Position numbers and translations under genes: made by a program | Notes under the pieces: generated by a model | Told to the model about the DNA's origin: nothing | The model's input: only the letters and a program-made list of their open reading frames with translations | Database searches by the model: none | In this document: positions 1-8,856 of the stretch, piece after piece | Position numbering within the stretch: position 1 is the stretch's first letter | Layout of the letters: each line of letters begins with the position of its first letter | Assembly: GCA_964454255.1 (NCBI GenBank) | Contig: CAYVSY010000011.1 | Coordinates: forward strand, 1 to 21,078 | Direction of reading: 5' to 3' | DNA: 21,078 nucleotides | DNA from: CAYVSY01 sp964454255 | GTDB taxonomy: Bacteria > Bacillota_I > Bacilli_A > RF39 > UBA660

Positions 1-40
<40 letters not shown>

Positions 41-180
41 TTTTTTGTTCGTTTGTATTGTTTATGTTCCTAGCTACTCAAAGTAACGTTTTGCTCAGTT
101 TTCAAAGAACAAATCTTTCATTTGTGCACCTATTTTCTCAAGTGCATTAATAATATAACAAATAAAAAATCGGATGTCAA
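41..180 (-). promoter_or_regulatory. rRNA operon promoter and leader with boxA-like antitermination site
   Basis: On the minus strand a TTGACA -35 box (175-180) and a TATATT -10 box (152-157) are separated by exactly 17 bp, a near-ideal housekeeping promoter. Downstream, the leader has a small hairpin (ACAAAT/ATTTGT, 109-125) that slightly overlaps a TGTTCTTTGAAAACT segment (97-111). That segment matches the boxA-type Nus antitermination sequence typical of Bacillota rRNA leaders. A second TATAAT (288-293) could be an upstream tandem promoter, but I see no good -35 for it. The stretch 181-308 is T-rich and holds nothing else I recognise. Confidence 0.88.
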
Positions 181-308
181 CACTTTTTTTAATTTTTTTT
201 TATTTTTTTGTGTATTTTGTTGTTTTTTGTCATTTTCCCTTGTAAAAATGCTGTTTTTAAAGGTCTTTTCCTCTTTCCTACATGTCTATTATATGCTGTT
301 TTATGTTT

Positions 309-848
309 TTATGAACACTTTTTTATCATTTCTTCATATTTTTTATAATATTCTTCTATTGTTTCTTTGTTGAATGGCGATTCTTTAAATCGAACCATAT
401 CTATTAGATTAGCTAATTCATATTTTAATATAAAATCCAATCTATTTGAATAATGCATTTGTTTTTTGTGATATTTATATTCAACACTATCTAATATTTT
501 AAAACTACCATTAGGAAAAACTCTTAGATCCAAATCATAATCTATATATTTAATGACGTTATCGTCTATCAAATATGGGGTGGCAATATTGCAATAATAA
601 TATATTCCATATTCTTTTAATTGTCCGATGATGTTAAACCATCTGTTTTTAAAGAAAAACAATATAGCCGGTTCTTTAGTTTTCCATACTTTTCCATCAC
701 TATCAACTACATTAGTTTTATTATTTCCAAATACAATGTAATCTTCGGTTATTTCTAAAACAACCGCTTCATCCCATTGCCTATGAAGTTTACCATTATG
801 TTTGTAGCAATGAATTTCTAATTTATCTCCTTTTTTTATTTCATTCAT
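309..848 (-). CDS. DUF402 family nucleoside tri-/diphosphatase
   Basis: 179 residues from the ATG at 848. That start is chosen because GAGGAAG lies 7 bases upstream; a GTG at 866 is in frame but has no such site. The protein matches the DUF402 family (B. subtilis YgaC, S. aureus SA1684 type) along its length: an N-terminal strand-rich part with YKHNGKLHRQW, then KTKEPAILFFFKNRWFNII, then GIYYYCNIATP, and the acidic YIDYDLDLRVFPNG that supplies metal-binding aspartates. Characterised family members hydrolyse nucleoside di- and triphosphates in the cytoplasm; applying that here is by homology. A TATAAT (877-882, minus) lies upstream. The gene sits between the peptidase gene and the 16S promoter on the same strand. 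Confidence 0.86.
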   Translation of the reverse strand: MNEIKKGDKLEIHCYKHNGKLHRQWDEAVVLEITEDYIVFGNNKTNVVDSDGKVWKTKEPAILFFFKNRWFNIIGQLKEYGIYYYCNIATPYLIDDNVIKYIDYDLDLRVFPNGSFKILDSVEYKYHKKQMHYSNRLDFILKYELANLIDMVRFKESPFNKETIEEYYKKYEEMIKKCS

Positions 849-916
849 ACAATAACTTCCTCTCACTCGTGTTTATATTATACAACATTTTTTAAAGTTT
901 TAGACATTTTCTTCAG

Positions 917-946
917 ATAAAAAAGACACATATTTTAATTGTGTCT
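917..946 (-). terminator. Rho-independent terminator of the S41 peptidase gene
   Basis: On the minus strand AGACACA (940-946) pairs with TGTGTCT (924-930), with a 9-base loop, followed by a run of six T. The left arm overlaps the TAG stop of the peptidase gene. Confidence 0.85.
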
Positions 947-2237
947 AATCATTTGACATTATTTCCAATGCTTTTTGGAGTTGATTATCAAATTCATCAG
1001 TGTGATTTGAATAATACTCTTTATTTAATTCTATTTTTATATTTGGTTCAACACCGATTTCATTCAACCAATTTCCATTAGGTGTTAACCATTTTTGAAT
1101 AGTATATTTTAACATGCTACCATCTGGTAAATCCATTGTCTGTTGAACAGTTGCTTTACCATAAGTATTAACGCCTATAACGATTCCATTGTTATAACTT
1201 TCTTTTATTCCTGAAGCTAATATTTCTGATGCTGAGGCACTGTTTTTATTTACTAATACGGTGATAGGATATTTTTTATGTTTTTTTGATGTTGACTTAT
1301 AAATAGTTGTTCCTTCTTTATCTTCTAATTGATATATAATTTTGTCTTTTTCTAATATATCATTTAGTATATTAGTTACAACGTTTAAATATCCGCCACT
1401 ATTATCTCTAACATCTATTATTAAACTATCAATATTTTCTTTTTCTAAACTATTTAAGGTTTCAAAAAATTGAGTATCAGTGATACTGGAAAAAATTGAT
1501 ATATAGATATATCCTATTTTTTTATTATTTTTTTCATATACTTTTTTATATACTGATGGAATATTAACAGTTTTTTTATTTAATTCTACTTCTTTTTCTT
1601 CGCTATTTCTCTTAATTTTGATTTTAATAACATTTGTAGATTTATTTTTTATATAATCAGATGCTTCTGTATATGTTTTATTTGTATAATCAGAACCATC
1701 TATTTCTATTATTATATCTCCAGGTTGTAAGCCTGCATTGTATGCTGGACTATTTTCAAACACGTTGACAATTATTATTTCTTTTTTAGCGGTCATTGAT
1801 ATTTCACAACCAATACCAGAATAGTTGCCTCGAACTCTTTCTAAAAATATTTTGGTTTCGTTAGTGTCGGTATAAGCTGTATATGGATCGGAAATACCAT
1901 CCAACATACCTGCAATAGCGTTATCGATTAGTTTTTCTTTATCAATATCACCATAATAATTATTTATAATAGTATTATATGTTTCTATCAATTTATTAAA
2001 ATTTTTACTTAATGTAAAATTATTTCCTCCTGTCATTATATTCATAAAGCCAAACATTGCAATCAAGCCAAGAGCTAAAGAAAATATCATAACGGTTAAA
2101 ACTTCTTTAAAGGAATACATCTCTTCTTTTCGTTTGAACTTATTTTTAATCTTAATAATTATTTTTATACTATTATATTTTAATAATTTAAAGGTTTCGC
2201 TTATCTTCTTTTTTAATTTTTCTTTATGCTTTTTCAT
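945..2237 (-). CDS. Membrane-anchored S41 family C-terminal processing peptidase (CtpA/CtpB-like) with PDZ domain
   Basis: 430 residues, the usual size for this family. Order: very basic cytoplasmic N-terminus (1-45), one membrane segment (about 47-68), helical cap, PDZ domain (about 140-215, with GIGCEI and AGLQPGDIIIEIDG), then the S41 protease core. The catalytic serine lies in NSASASE (S335 by alignment to the [ST]AS motif), with the lysine in YGKATVQ (K361) and the supporting glutamine (Q365). All three are present, so it should be active outside the membrane. Family members trim C-termini of envelope proteins, and CtpB cleaves a sporulation signalling protein; the substrate here is unknown. 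The ribosome site is AGGTGAT just before the ATG. It has its own terminator, and a separate terminator precedes it. Confidence 0.93.
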   Translation of the reverse strand: MKKHKEKLKKKISETFKLLKYNSIKIIIKIKNKFKRKEEMYSFKEVLTVMIFSLALGLIAMFGFMNIMTGGNNFTLSKNFNKLIETYNTIINNYYGDIDKEKLIDNAIAGMLDGISDPYTAYTDTNETKIFLERVRGNYSGIGCEISMTAKKEIIIVNVFENSPAYNAGLQPGDIIIEIDGSDYTNKTYTEASDYIKNKSTNVIKIKIKRNSEEKEVELNKKTVNIPSVYKKVYEKNNKKIGYIYISIFSSITDTQFFETLNSLEKENIDSLIIDVRDNSGGYLNVVTNILNDILEKDKIIYQLEDKEGTTIYKSTSKKHKKYPITVLVNKNSASASEILASGIKESYNNGIVIGVNTYGKATVQQTMDLPDGSMLKYTIQKWLTPNGNWLNEIGVEPNIKIELNKEYYSNHTDEFDNQLQKALEIMSND

Positions 2238-2263
2238 TTTATCACCTACATTGTTAATTATAT

Positions 2264-2300
2264 CATTTAAAAAAAGAAAAAGAAATACTTTCGTATTTCC
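2264..2300 (-). terminator. Rho-independent terminator of the tandem VanY gene
   Basis: On the minus strand GAAATAC (2293-2299) and GTATTTC (2282-2288) form a 7-bp stem with a GAAA tetraloop, followed by a long T-rich tract (TTTTTC then seven T). Confidence 0.88.
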
Positions 2301-2305
2301 GACAC

Positions 2306-3838
2306 TTATTTTACTTTATCAACGATTATGTATTCTTCTCCATTAATATAATATACATCCGTCCAACTACCTACTTTGATATTTGAATCTGATTTTTTAA
2401 CTTTGTATATGTTATATGTATTAGAACCATCTTTCAATTCATAAAACTTATTCGTTTCAAAACTATTAATATATTCTTCTAAAGTTAAGTTGTGTTCTTC
2501 CATGTATTTGGCATGAATTAATCCAACATATCTAAAATGCCATGGTTCGTATGATATGTTGGTGATATCTACTTTTGTCTTAGGATATCTTAAAATATAG
2601 CCATATTTATACGCATTGTTAATTAACCATAATCCTTCAAATGAAGATCCTTGAGTAGCATTTTTAGTTTTGCTTATCATTATATCGGTTGCATATCCAG
2701 TTTGATGTTCACTGGCGCCAGCTTTTTGAACCAAGTTTTTATCAGTTGCCTCATTATATATTTTAGTTTGAGCCTTTTCGGTTCGATATGAACTAGTCAC
2801 ATATACTGTTTTTTCTGATATTTCGTTAGCAGCGTCAATAAAACTACTAATATTTTCTGCCGCATTAGTATTGAGTAAAAATGTTTCTTTAGTTTCAGTT
2901 GTGACATTAACCCCTAATTTTATCAAATCATTTTTGGATAAATTTACTTTTAAATTATTAGAATTATTAACTAATATTAATTCATAGTTTAATTTTATAT
3001 CTGACAATGATTTTGTTGATGTCTCAATAGAATTAATTTCTCTTAACGAACTATCTTGATTAAGATTAAAATTAATAATATATGTATTATCTTTGGCGCT
3101 GCTTATTTCATATTTTATATTAGATGGAACTTTAATTTTATCTCCACCACTTGTTTTATATACATAACTACCTAGTTCTTTAATTTGATATATTGTATCA
3201 ACATTTAATTTGTCAACATATTTTTCAATTGTTAAGTTCATCTTTTTTATTACAAAAGCATTATCAATGCCAACATAACGATAGTGCCATGGTTCATAGT
3301 GATCCTTTTTAGGATACCTTAAAACAAAACCATATTTATAGCTGTTTTCTATCATATAATCACCAGAATCATATCCAGCAAAGTCAGTCATGGCATTTTT
3401 ATTAATTTGAGCATCAATATCGTAACCAGTTCTATGATCTTGAACACAACTTGTAAGACCTACCATACACATTACATAACCTCTTCTTATTATTAAATCG
3501 GTAATATTATTATTTTTAAAATCTTTGAACATTTCCTGTAGATAAAATATAGCACGAACATTCATATCAATATTAGAACTTGTTAAACTAATTCCCTTAC
3601 CATATACATTAACTAAATTTTCTTTAAAATATTCATTTGTATCTTCTTCTATATCTAATTTATAATCATTATCGATTTCATTTATGTTAACCTCTTTAAA
3701 TTGAATTAAATCAAAATTTTTTTGTTTTAGTAAAAAGTTCTCACCTTTAAAGAAAAAATAATATACTCCCATGCCAATAAGACATAATAATATAAATATT
3801 ATTAAAATCCCCGATTTCTTTTTCTTTCTCTTTTTCAT
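2306..3838 (-). CDS. Membrane-anchored protein with two tandem VanY-type D-Ala-D-Ala carboxypeptidase domains
   Basis: 510 residues: basic N-terminus, one membrane segment (about 10-30), then two copies of the VanY (peptidase M15B) fold. Copy 1 carries DHRTGYDID (H135, D142) and YEPWHYRYVG (E182, H185). Copy 2 carries the fuller SEHQTGYATDI (H378, D385) and YEPWHFRYVG (E431, H434). Zinc and catalytic residues are therefore kept in both. Copy 1 is shorter before its first zinc motif. Each copy is followed by a related tail (MNLTIEKYVDKLN / HNLTLEEYINSF), so the duplication covers domain plus tail. VanY enzymes remove the terminal D-Ala from peptidoglycan stem peptides; most have one catalytic domain. 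The start is an ATG preceded by AGGGAG. A TATAAT lies 40 bp upstream with a poor -35. Vancomycin resistance is not implied: no other van genes are near. Confidence 0.88.
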   Translation of the reverse strand: MKKRKKKKSGILIIFILLCLIGMGVYYFFFKGENFLLKQKNFDLIQFKEVNINEIDNDYKLDIEEDTNEYFKENLVNVYGKGISLTSSNIDMNVRAIFYLQEMFKDFKNNNITDLIIRRGYVMCMVGLTSCVQDHRTGYDIDAQINKNAMTDFAGYDSGDYMIENSYKYGFVLRYPKKDHYEPWHYRYVGIDNAFVIKKMNLTIEKYVDKLNVDTIYQIKELGSYVYKTSGGDKIKVPSNIKYEISSAKDNTYIINFNLNQDSSLREINSIETSTKSLSDIKLNYELILVNNSNNLKVNLSKNDLIKLGVNVTTETKETFLLNTNAAENISSFIDAANEISEKTVYVTSSYRTEKAQTKIYNEATDKNLVQKAGASEHQTGYATDIMISKTKNATQGSSFEGLWLINNAYKYGYILRYPKTKVDITNISYEPWHFRYVGLIHAKYMEEHNLTLEEYINSFETNKFYELKDGSNTYNIYKVKKSDSNIKVGSWTDVYYINGEEYIIVDKVK

Positions 3839-3906
3839 ATTTCTCCCTCACTATACTAATAATATGATTATATCACACATTAAAAATATTGAAAAGTAAA
3901 TTTTAA

Positions 3907-5100
3907 TTATGATCGTTTTTTTATATTTGGTGCTATTACACATACACATTCAATATGACTTGTCCAAGGAAATAATTCAAAATAATTAATATCAATTAAA
4001 TTGTATCCATTTAGTAGTTCTATATCTCTTTTTAAAGTATTAGGATTACAAGAAACATAAATTATTTGCTTGGGCTTTATTTGAAATATATTTTCGATGA
4101 CTTTTTTATTAAGTCCATTTCGTGGTGGGTCAACAATAATAGTCTCAAAATTATCTTTTCTATTTCCTGCATCTTCACAAAAAAATTCTATATTTTTTAT
4201 ATTATTTAATTTAATATTATTTCTAGCATCTTTTATTGCAGATTCAATTATTTCAATACCGCATATATAATCATATTCATCGTGTAAATATATGCCTATT
4301 GAACCAATTCCACAATATAAATCCAAAAGTTTGGAGTGATATTTATTGATTTTTTTTATTTCATCATACAGCTTAACCATCATTTTGGTATTAACTTGAA
4401 AGAATGAATTAGGTGATATAGCATATTTAGTTTTTCCAATCGTTTCAATTATATAATCGGACCCATATACTTTTTTAAAACAACTATATATTGATTTAAC
4501 ATATTTATTTTTAGTTATAAGATTAATATCTTGGTTAGCAATTATTCCATCAAAACTAATAATCATTTCATTGGTATTAACGGCATATCTAATAATAATT
4601 TTATTAATTTCTTTCAAATTTATTGTTTTAATAACACTAATTATTTCATTAATTTTATCATTTAATAGTAAACAATTATCTATCTCAATTAAATCATTTG
4701 TTTTTGCTTTATAAAAACCTATTTTATTATTTTTGACATGGAGTGTTACTTTGTTACGATAATTATATTCATTTAAATAATTTATTTTTTTATTAGTATT
4801 AAATAATTTATTAACATAATTTTCTTTTAGCTTTAATTCATTTTGATAATTGGTGTGGAGAAACGAACAGCCACCACAATCATTATAATAAGGACATTTT
4901 ATTTTTGTTCTTTCTTTTGATGGTTCTAATATTTTTAGTATTTCCCCAAAACTATATTTTTTTGACTCTTTAACAATATTAATTAATAATCTTTCATCTT
5001 TTAATGATGCTTTAACAAAACATATTTTATTATTAATTTTAGTGATTCCATTTCCCATATTATCATTATCATATATTAAAACTTCATGTGTTTTATTCAT
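3907..5100 (-). CDS. rlmCD: 23S rRNA (uracil-5-)-methyltransferase, RlmCD/TrmA-RlmD family
   Basis: 397 residues. A shortened TRAM-like N-terminal part is followed by the [4Fe-4S] cysteines (C69, C75 and C78 in CPYYNDCGGC, plus C143 in DNCLL), the RNA-binding middle part (NYRNKVTLHV), and the SAM-binding domain (LLDLYCGIGSIG, then VDPPRNG). The catalytic cysteine is in YVSCNPNTLKRD (C351), and the general base is the glutamate in FPWTSHIE (E384). This family makes 5-methyluridine in rRNA or tRNA with SAM. In Gram-positives the single enzyme RlmCD modifies two 23S positions, which I take as the likeliest role, but the exact target cannot be read from sequence. The ATG follows GGTGAACT. It is divergent from gerAA across an 88-bp gap. 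Confidence 0.9.
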   Translation of the reverse strand: MNKTHEVLIYDNDNMGNGITKINNKICFVKASLKDERLLINIVKESKKYSFGEILKILEPSKERTKIKCPYYNDCGGCSFLHTNYQNELKLKENYVNKLFNTNKKINYLNEYNYRNKVTLHVKNNKIGFYKAKTNDLIEIDNCLLLNDKINEIISVIKTINLKEINKIIIRYAVNTNEMIISFDGIIANQDINLITKNKYVKSIYSCFKKVYGSDYIIETIGKTKYAISPNSFFQVNTKMMVKLYDEIKKINKYHSKLLDLYCGIGSIGIYLHDEYDYICGIEIIESAIKDARNNIKLNNIKNIEFFCEDAGNRKDNFETIIVDPPRNGLNKKVIENIFQIKPKQIIYVSCNPNTLKRDIELLNGYNLIDINYFELFPWTSHIECVCVIAPNIKKRS

Positions 5101-5142
5101 AGTTCACCAACTTCTTTTATATTATATCAAATTTAATAAATA

Positions 5143-5177
5143 TTTCCAATAATATTAGCTCATAATATTATTGGAAA
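5143..5177. repeat. Perfect 15-bp inverted repeat between rlmCD and gerAA
   Basis: TTTCCAATAATATTA (5143-5157) and its exact reverse complement (5163-5177) flank the 5-base spacer GCTCA, in the middle of the only intergenic space between two divergent genes. No T-run follows on either strand, so it is not a standard terminator. It could be an operator or a 5' leader hairpin; its right arm ends 11 bases before the gerAA start codon. Confidence 0.8.
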
Positions 5178-5188
5178 TTAGGTGACAT

Positions 5189-6628
5189 ATGGAAATAATT
5201 AATAGATTAAAACAAGAAACCAATAATTCAAGTGATATTATTTATCGCCATAAGAAAATTAATGGCAAATCGATTTATATTATCTATAATGAACCTTTAA
5301 TATCATCCGATAAAGTTAGTGATTTTATTATTAGAAGTTTAAATTATATTGGTTCAAATAAAACATCTAATTTATATAATGATATTAAAAACAATATTAG
5401 TAATTTTAAATATAAAGAAATTAAAACATATGATGAATTATGTAAATATTTACACAAAGGATTTTGTATAATTATTGTAGATGGTGAATCAAATTACTTA
5501 GTTTTAGAAACAAAAGGTAATTTATCTAGAAGTGTTGATACGCCATCTACTGAAAACACTATTAGAGGTCCTAAAGATGCTTTCATTGAAGATTATCAAA
5601 AAAACATTGGATTAATTAAGAAACGAATTAAAACAAACGATTTGTGGATTGACGAAATGGATATTGGAAAATACACCAATACTCATGTTGGTGTATTATA
5701 TATAAATGGGATTGTAAAAAAAGAATTAGTTGATGAAGTTGTTAAAAAATTAAAAAAAATTGATATTTATGGCATTATAAATATCGGAACAATTAAAAAT
5801 CTAATTCAGGCCGAAGGTATAAGTGTTTTTCCCACTACTCTTACAACCGAACGTCCTGATTTAGCTTCTTTGTCTTTGTTAGAGGGTAAAATTGTTATTG
5901 TGATTGATAACTCACCATTTGTTTTGATTATTCCTGGATTTTTAAATGATTTTTTTAAAACAACAGATGATTTATATGGTAAAGGGATGAATGTAACATT
6001 TATAAGAATATTAAAATATATAGCTTTTTTTATTTCTTTATTGACACCTGCTGTTTATATTGCTTTAATTACTTATAATCAAGAAATAATTCCAACAGAG
6101 TTATTAATTAATTTTTCTATGCAACGAAATGGTGTCCCTTTTCCAGCTTTTTTTGAAGCATTTATAATGGTAGTAGCCTTTGAAATACTACGAGAAAGTG
6201 ATTTGCGAGTTCCTAGTTGGACCGGGAGTTCTTTATCCATCGTTGGAGCATTAATATTAGGAGATGCCGCAGTTAATGCTGGGGTTGTTTCACCTATTAT
6301 GATTATTGTAATTGCTACAACTTCAATTTGTTCCCTACTATTTGTTGAAACAGAGCTTGTTAATGGTCTTAGATGGTATCGTTTTTTATTTATGTTGGGC
6401 GCATCATTTATGGGCATTGTTGGAGTAGTTATCGTTTTAATATTATTTTTTATTAAAATGGCAAGCTTAGAGTCATTTGGAAAACCTTATTTATTACCTT
6501 ATGTCCCGACAGTCAAAGCTGGATTAAAAGATAGTATTATAAAATTTAAAACAAAACTCCAAGGAAGAAGAGAACCTTTTTTATCAGATAATTTAGTAAA
6601 ACAAAGGAGTGTCGATGATGAAAATTAA
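5189..6628 (+). CDS. gerAA: Spore germinant receptor subunit A (GerA family)
   Basis: 479 residues, typical of GerAA. An N-terminal soluble region (about 1-265) includes the family signature SVDTPSTENTIRGPKDAFIE with downstream LIKKRIKTNDL, and VFPTTLTTERPD. Membrane helices follow at about 270-295 and in the stretches with PFPAFFEAFIMVVAFEILRE, GALILGDAAVNAGVVSP and RFLFMLGASFMG. A short cytoplasmic tail ends the protein. With the C and B subunits it forms the inner-membrane receptor that senses germinants in spores. The ATG follows AGGTGA. It overlaps the next gene by 11 bp, so the three subunits are translationally coupled. No clear SigG-type promoter was found upstream, only an inverted repeat. 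Confidence 0.95.
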   Translation: MEIINRLKQETNNSSDIIYRHKKINGKSIYIIYNEPLISSDKVSDFIIRSLNYIGSNKTSNLYNDIKNNISNFKYKEIKTYDELCKYLHKGFCIIIVDGESNYLVLETKGNLSRSVDTPSTENTIRGPKDAFIEDYQKNIGLIKKRIKTNDLWIDEMDIGKYTNTHVGVLYINGIVKKELVDEVVKKLKKIDIYGIINIGTIKNLIQAEGISVFPTTLTTERPDLASLSLLEGKIVIVIDNSPFVLIIPGFLNDFFKTTDDLYGKGMNVTFIRILKYIAFFISLLTPAVYIALITYNQEIIPTELLINFSMQRNGVPFPAFFEAFIMVVAFEILRESDLRVPSWTGSSLSIVGALILGDAAVNAGVVSPIMIIVIATTSICSLLFVETELVNGLRWYRFLFMLGASFMGIVGVVIVLILFFIKMASLESFGKPYLLPYVPTVKAGLKDSIIKFKTKLQGRREPFLSDNLVKQRSVDDEN

Positions 6629-7799
6629 AATAGGACTATGCATTTGTTTTATTATTTTATTAAGCGGGTGCTGGAATTATAGGGAATTAAACGATTTAGC
6701 TATAACAATCGGTGTTGGGCTTGATAAAGTTGGAGATAATTATGTAATAACAGCACAAACAGTAAATGCTAAAAAAAGTAATACTGATTCAACTAATTCA
6801 TCAACTCCTAAAATTATAACTTATACTGCCGCTGGAGAAACGATTCAAGAAGCTTTTCGAAAATTACTTTTAGTTTCACCTAAAAGGACGTATGCCAATC
6901 ATGTTCAAATACTAATTTTTGGAGAAAATATTACTAAAGAGGGTTTACATGATTCTTTTGATATATTTTTTAGAGATCCTGAATCACGAAAAAATTATCT
7001 TACTTTAATTGCAAAAGGGACTACTGCCGAAAAAGTTTTAAAAGTTCTTACACCAATTGAAGAAATTTCGGCTACTCATATTTATGAATCTTTAATTGCC
7101 GATAGTGAATTTTATGGTATTAGTGAAAAAATAACTTATGAAAGATTAATGGAATTATATTTAAATAATAAAATGGAAATAAGTTTACCTACTGTTTCTA
7201 TTGTTGGTTCAGAAAATCATGGTGAAAAATTGGATAATATTGAAGATTCTGCTCCTGAGACAAAAATTATTTTATCAGAAATGGGTGTTTTTGAAGATGA
7301 TAAATTGTTAGGATATTTAAATAGTGAAGAAAGTATTTATCTAAGTATTATTAAAAATGTTTTAAAAAATACTATTATTACTTACGAATGTGATAAAGAT
7401 AAATATATGTCATTAGAGATTGTTGGATTAAAAACAAAATTAAATACTAAAAATAATTCTTTAGATATTGATATTAATGTTAAAAGCGAAGCTAATATTA
7501 CCGAAATATATTGTAATGTTGATTTAACAAAAGATAGTGTTATTGAAGAATTAGAATCAAGTGTTAATAAAAAAATAGAAGATAATATTATAAAAACAAT
7601 AAACTCTATTATTAATAAATATAATTCAGATGTTTTTGGATTTGAAGATTTATTTTATAGAAATAATTTAAAATTTTACAATTCTATTAAAGATGAATGG
7701 GATAGTAAATATTTAAAAGAATTAAAGTTTAATGTTAAAGTTGATATTACTCTACTTTCAAAAGGAAATATTTTGGAGGTGATTAAAAATGAAAAATAA
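6618..7799 (+). CDS. gerAC: Spore germinant receptor lipoprotein subunit C (Ger(x)C family)
   Basis: About 393 residues from the ATG at 6618. AAAGGAG (6603-6609) lies 8 bases upstream of it; an ATG at 6615 is nearly as good, and a GTG at 6609 is inside the ribosome site. The N-terminus is a lipoprotein signal ending in LLSGC (C18 of this start), followed by the family hallmark WNYRELNDLAITIGVGLDK. Then come the conserved KLLLVSPKRTYANHVQILIFGE and FFRDPESRKNYL segments of domain 1. The lipoprotein would be lipidated by Lgt, which is encoded at 13958-14764. In the receptor it sits on the outer face of the inner spore membrane. The subunit order here is A-C-B rather than the A-B-C of B. subtilis gerA. 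It overlaps both neighbours by 11 bp. Confidence 0.94.
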   Translation: MKIKIGLCICFIILLSGCWNYRELNDLAITIGVGLDKVGDNYVITAQTVNAKKSNTDSTNSSTPKIITYTAAGETIQEAFRKLLLVSPKRTYANHVQILIFGENITKEGLHDSFDIFFRDPESRKNYLTLIAKGTTAEKVLKVLTPIEEISATHIYESLIADSEFYGISEKITYERLMELYLNNKMEISLPTVSIVGSENHGEKLDNIEDSAPETKIILSEMGVFEDDKLLGYLNSEESIYLSIIKNVLKNTIITYECDKDKYMSLEIVGLKTKLNTKNNSLDIDINVKSEANITEIYCNVDLTKDSVIEELESSVNKKIEDNIIKTINSIINKYNSDVFGFEDLFYRNNLKFYNSIKDEWDSKYLKELKFNVKVDITLLSKGNILEVIKNEK

Positions 7800-8856
7800 A
7801 ATTAATTCGCTTCAACTTGGTAGTATGCTTATTATAATAACAATGTCTTCTTTTATAGGTATAGGAATATTTTCTATAATAAAAACAGCTGGTAGAGATG
7901 CATATATTAGTGTTCTTATTGCTGGTATTGTAGGAATAATTATATTAGGTCTTTTATTATATATTTCTAGTTTTGATGAAAATAAAACAATTTCAGAATT
8001 AAATATTTATATATTTGGTCCAATATTTGGGAAGTTTTTAAATATTATTTTCATTATAATTGCATTACTAATTGGTATTAATGCTATGTATAATCTCACA
8101 AATTTTATTGTATCACAGTTTTTATCAGAAACCCCTTTAATAGTAGTTGGATTATTATTCACATTATTATGTATTTACATAAATATTAAAGGTATTGAAA
8201 CAATATCTAGAGTATCGTTAATACTTTTGGTAATTAATGTTATATTGTATTTAACAGCTGTATTTGGTCTTACGACAGAAATAGATATTAATAATTTAAA
8301 ACCATTTTTAGAATTTGGAATAACACCATCTTTGAAAGGAGCTTTTCATTTAATTACATTAAATATTTCACCTATTTTTTTACTTTTATCTATTCCCAAA
8401 AATAAAATTATTGATAAAAATAAGTTTAATAAAACTTTATCAATATTTTACATAATAAGTATAATATTCATGTTTTTTACAATTTCAATTACAATGGCAA
8501 CATTAGGATTAGAATTATCACAAATATATCAATACCCCGAATATATTGTTTTAAAGCGAATTAATTTATTTAATTTTTTAGATAGATTAGAAAATATATT
8601 AAACATACAGTGGATACTTGGATTATTTTTAGTTAACACTACAACTATTTATTACATTTCAAATATTATTAAAAAAGATAATAAAATAATTAAAATTATT
8701 GTTTCTTTTGTCATTCTAATATTATCAATTTATATTTTTGATAATAATACCGGTTTTAATAATTGGTCATTTTACTATTTACCATATGTTAGATTAATTT
8801 TTATTATTATTCATTTAATTATTGCCTTGAGAATTTGGATAAAAAAAAGATCTTAG
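7789..8856 (+). CDS. gerAB: Spore germinant receptor permease subunit B (GerAB, APC superfamily)
   Basis: 355 residues, almost entirely hydrophobic with about ten membrane segments. It begins with the family-typical INSLQLGSMLIIITMSSFIG and has the unwound-helix region GIGIFSIIKTAGRDAYISVL near the start. Members of this amino-acid-transporter-like family form the ligand-binding membrane subunit of the germinant receptor; the germinant here cannot be deduced. Translation starts after a near-perfect GGAGGTGATT with a 4-base spacer, located inside the end of gerAC. The TAG stop (8854-8856) overlaps the stop codon of the convergent Ig-like gene, and no terminator hairpin follows in the plus direction. 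Confidence 0.93.
   Translation: MKNKINSLQLGSMLIIITMSSFIGIGIFSIIKTAGRDAYISVLIAGIVGIIILGLLLYISSFDENKTISELNIYIFGPIFGKFLNIIFIIIALLIGINAMYNLTNFIVSQFLSETPLIVVGLLFTLLCIYINIKGIETISRVSLILLVINVILYLTAVFGLTTEIDINNLKPFLEFGITPSLKGAFHLITLNISPIFLLLSIPKNKIIDKNKFNKTLSIFYIISIIFMFFTISITMATLGLELSQIYQYPEYIVLKRINLFNFLDRLENILNIQWILGLFLVNTTTIYYISNIIKKDNKIIKIIVSFVILILSIYIFDNNTGFNNWSFYYLPYVRLIFIIIHLIIALRIWIKKRS

Noticed and set aside
122..373. Plus-strand frame over the rRNA leader
   Set aside because: F/C-rich translation of T-rich DNA, antisense to the 16S promoter and the DUF402 gene end.
2134..2346. Plus-strand frame over the peptidase start and VanY end
   Set aside because: Antisense to two solid genes and a terminator; hydrophobic low-complexity translation.
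2306..3838. Vancomycin resistance gene vanY
   Set aside because: No vanR/S/H/A/X neighbours; VanY-domain carboxypeptidases are common cell-wall enzymes.
6079..6417. Minus-strand frame inside gerAA
   Set aside because: Shadow of the well-supported gerAA gene; no ribosome site.
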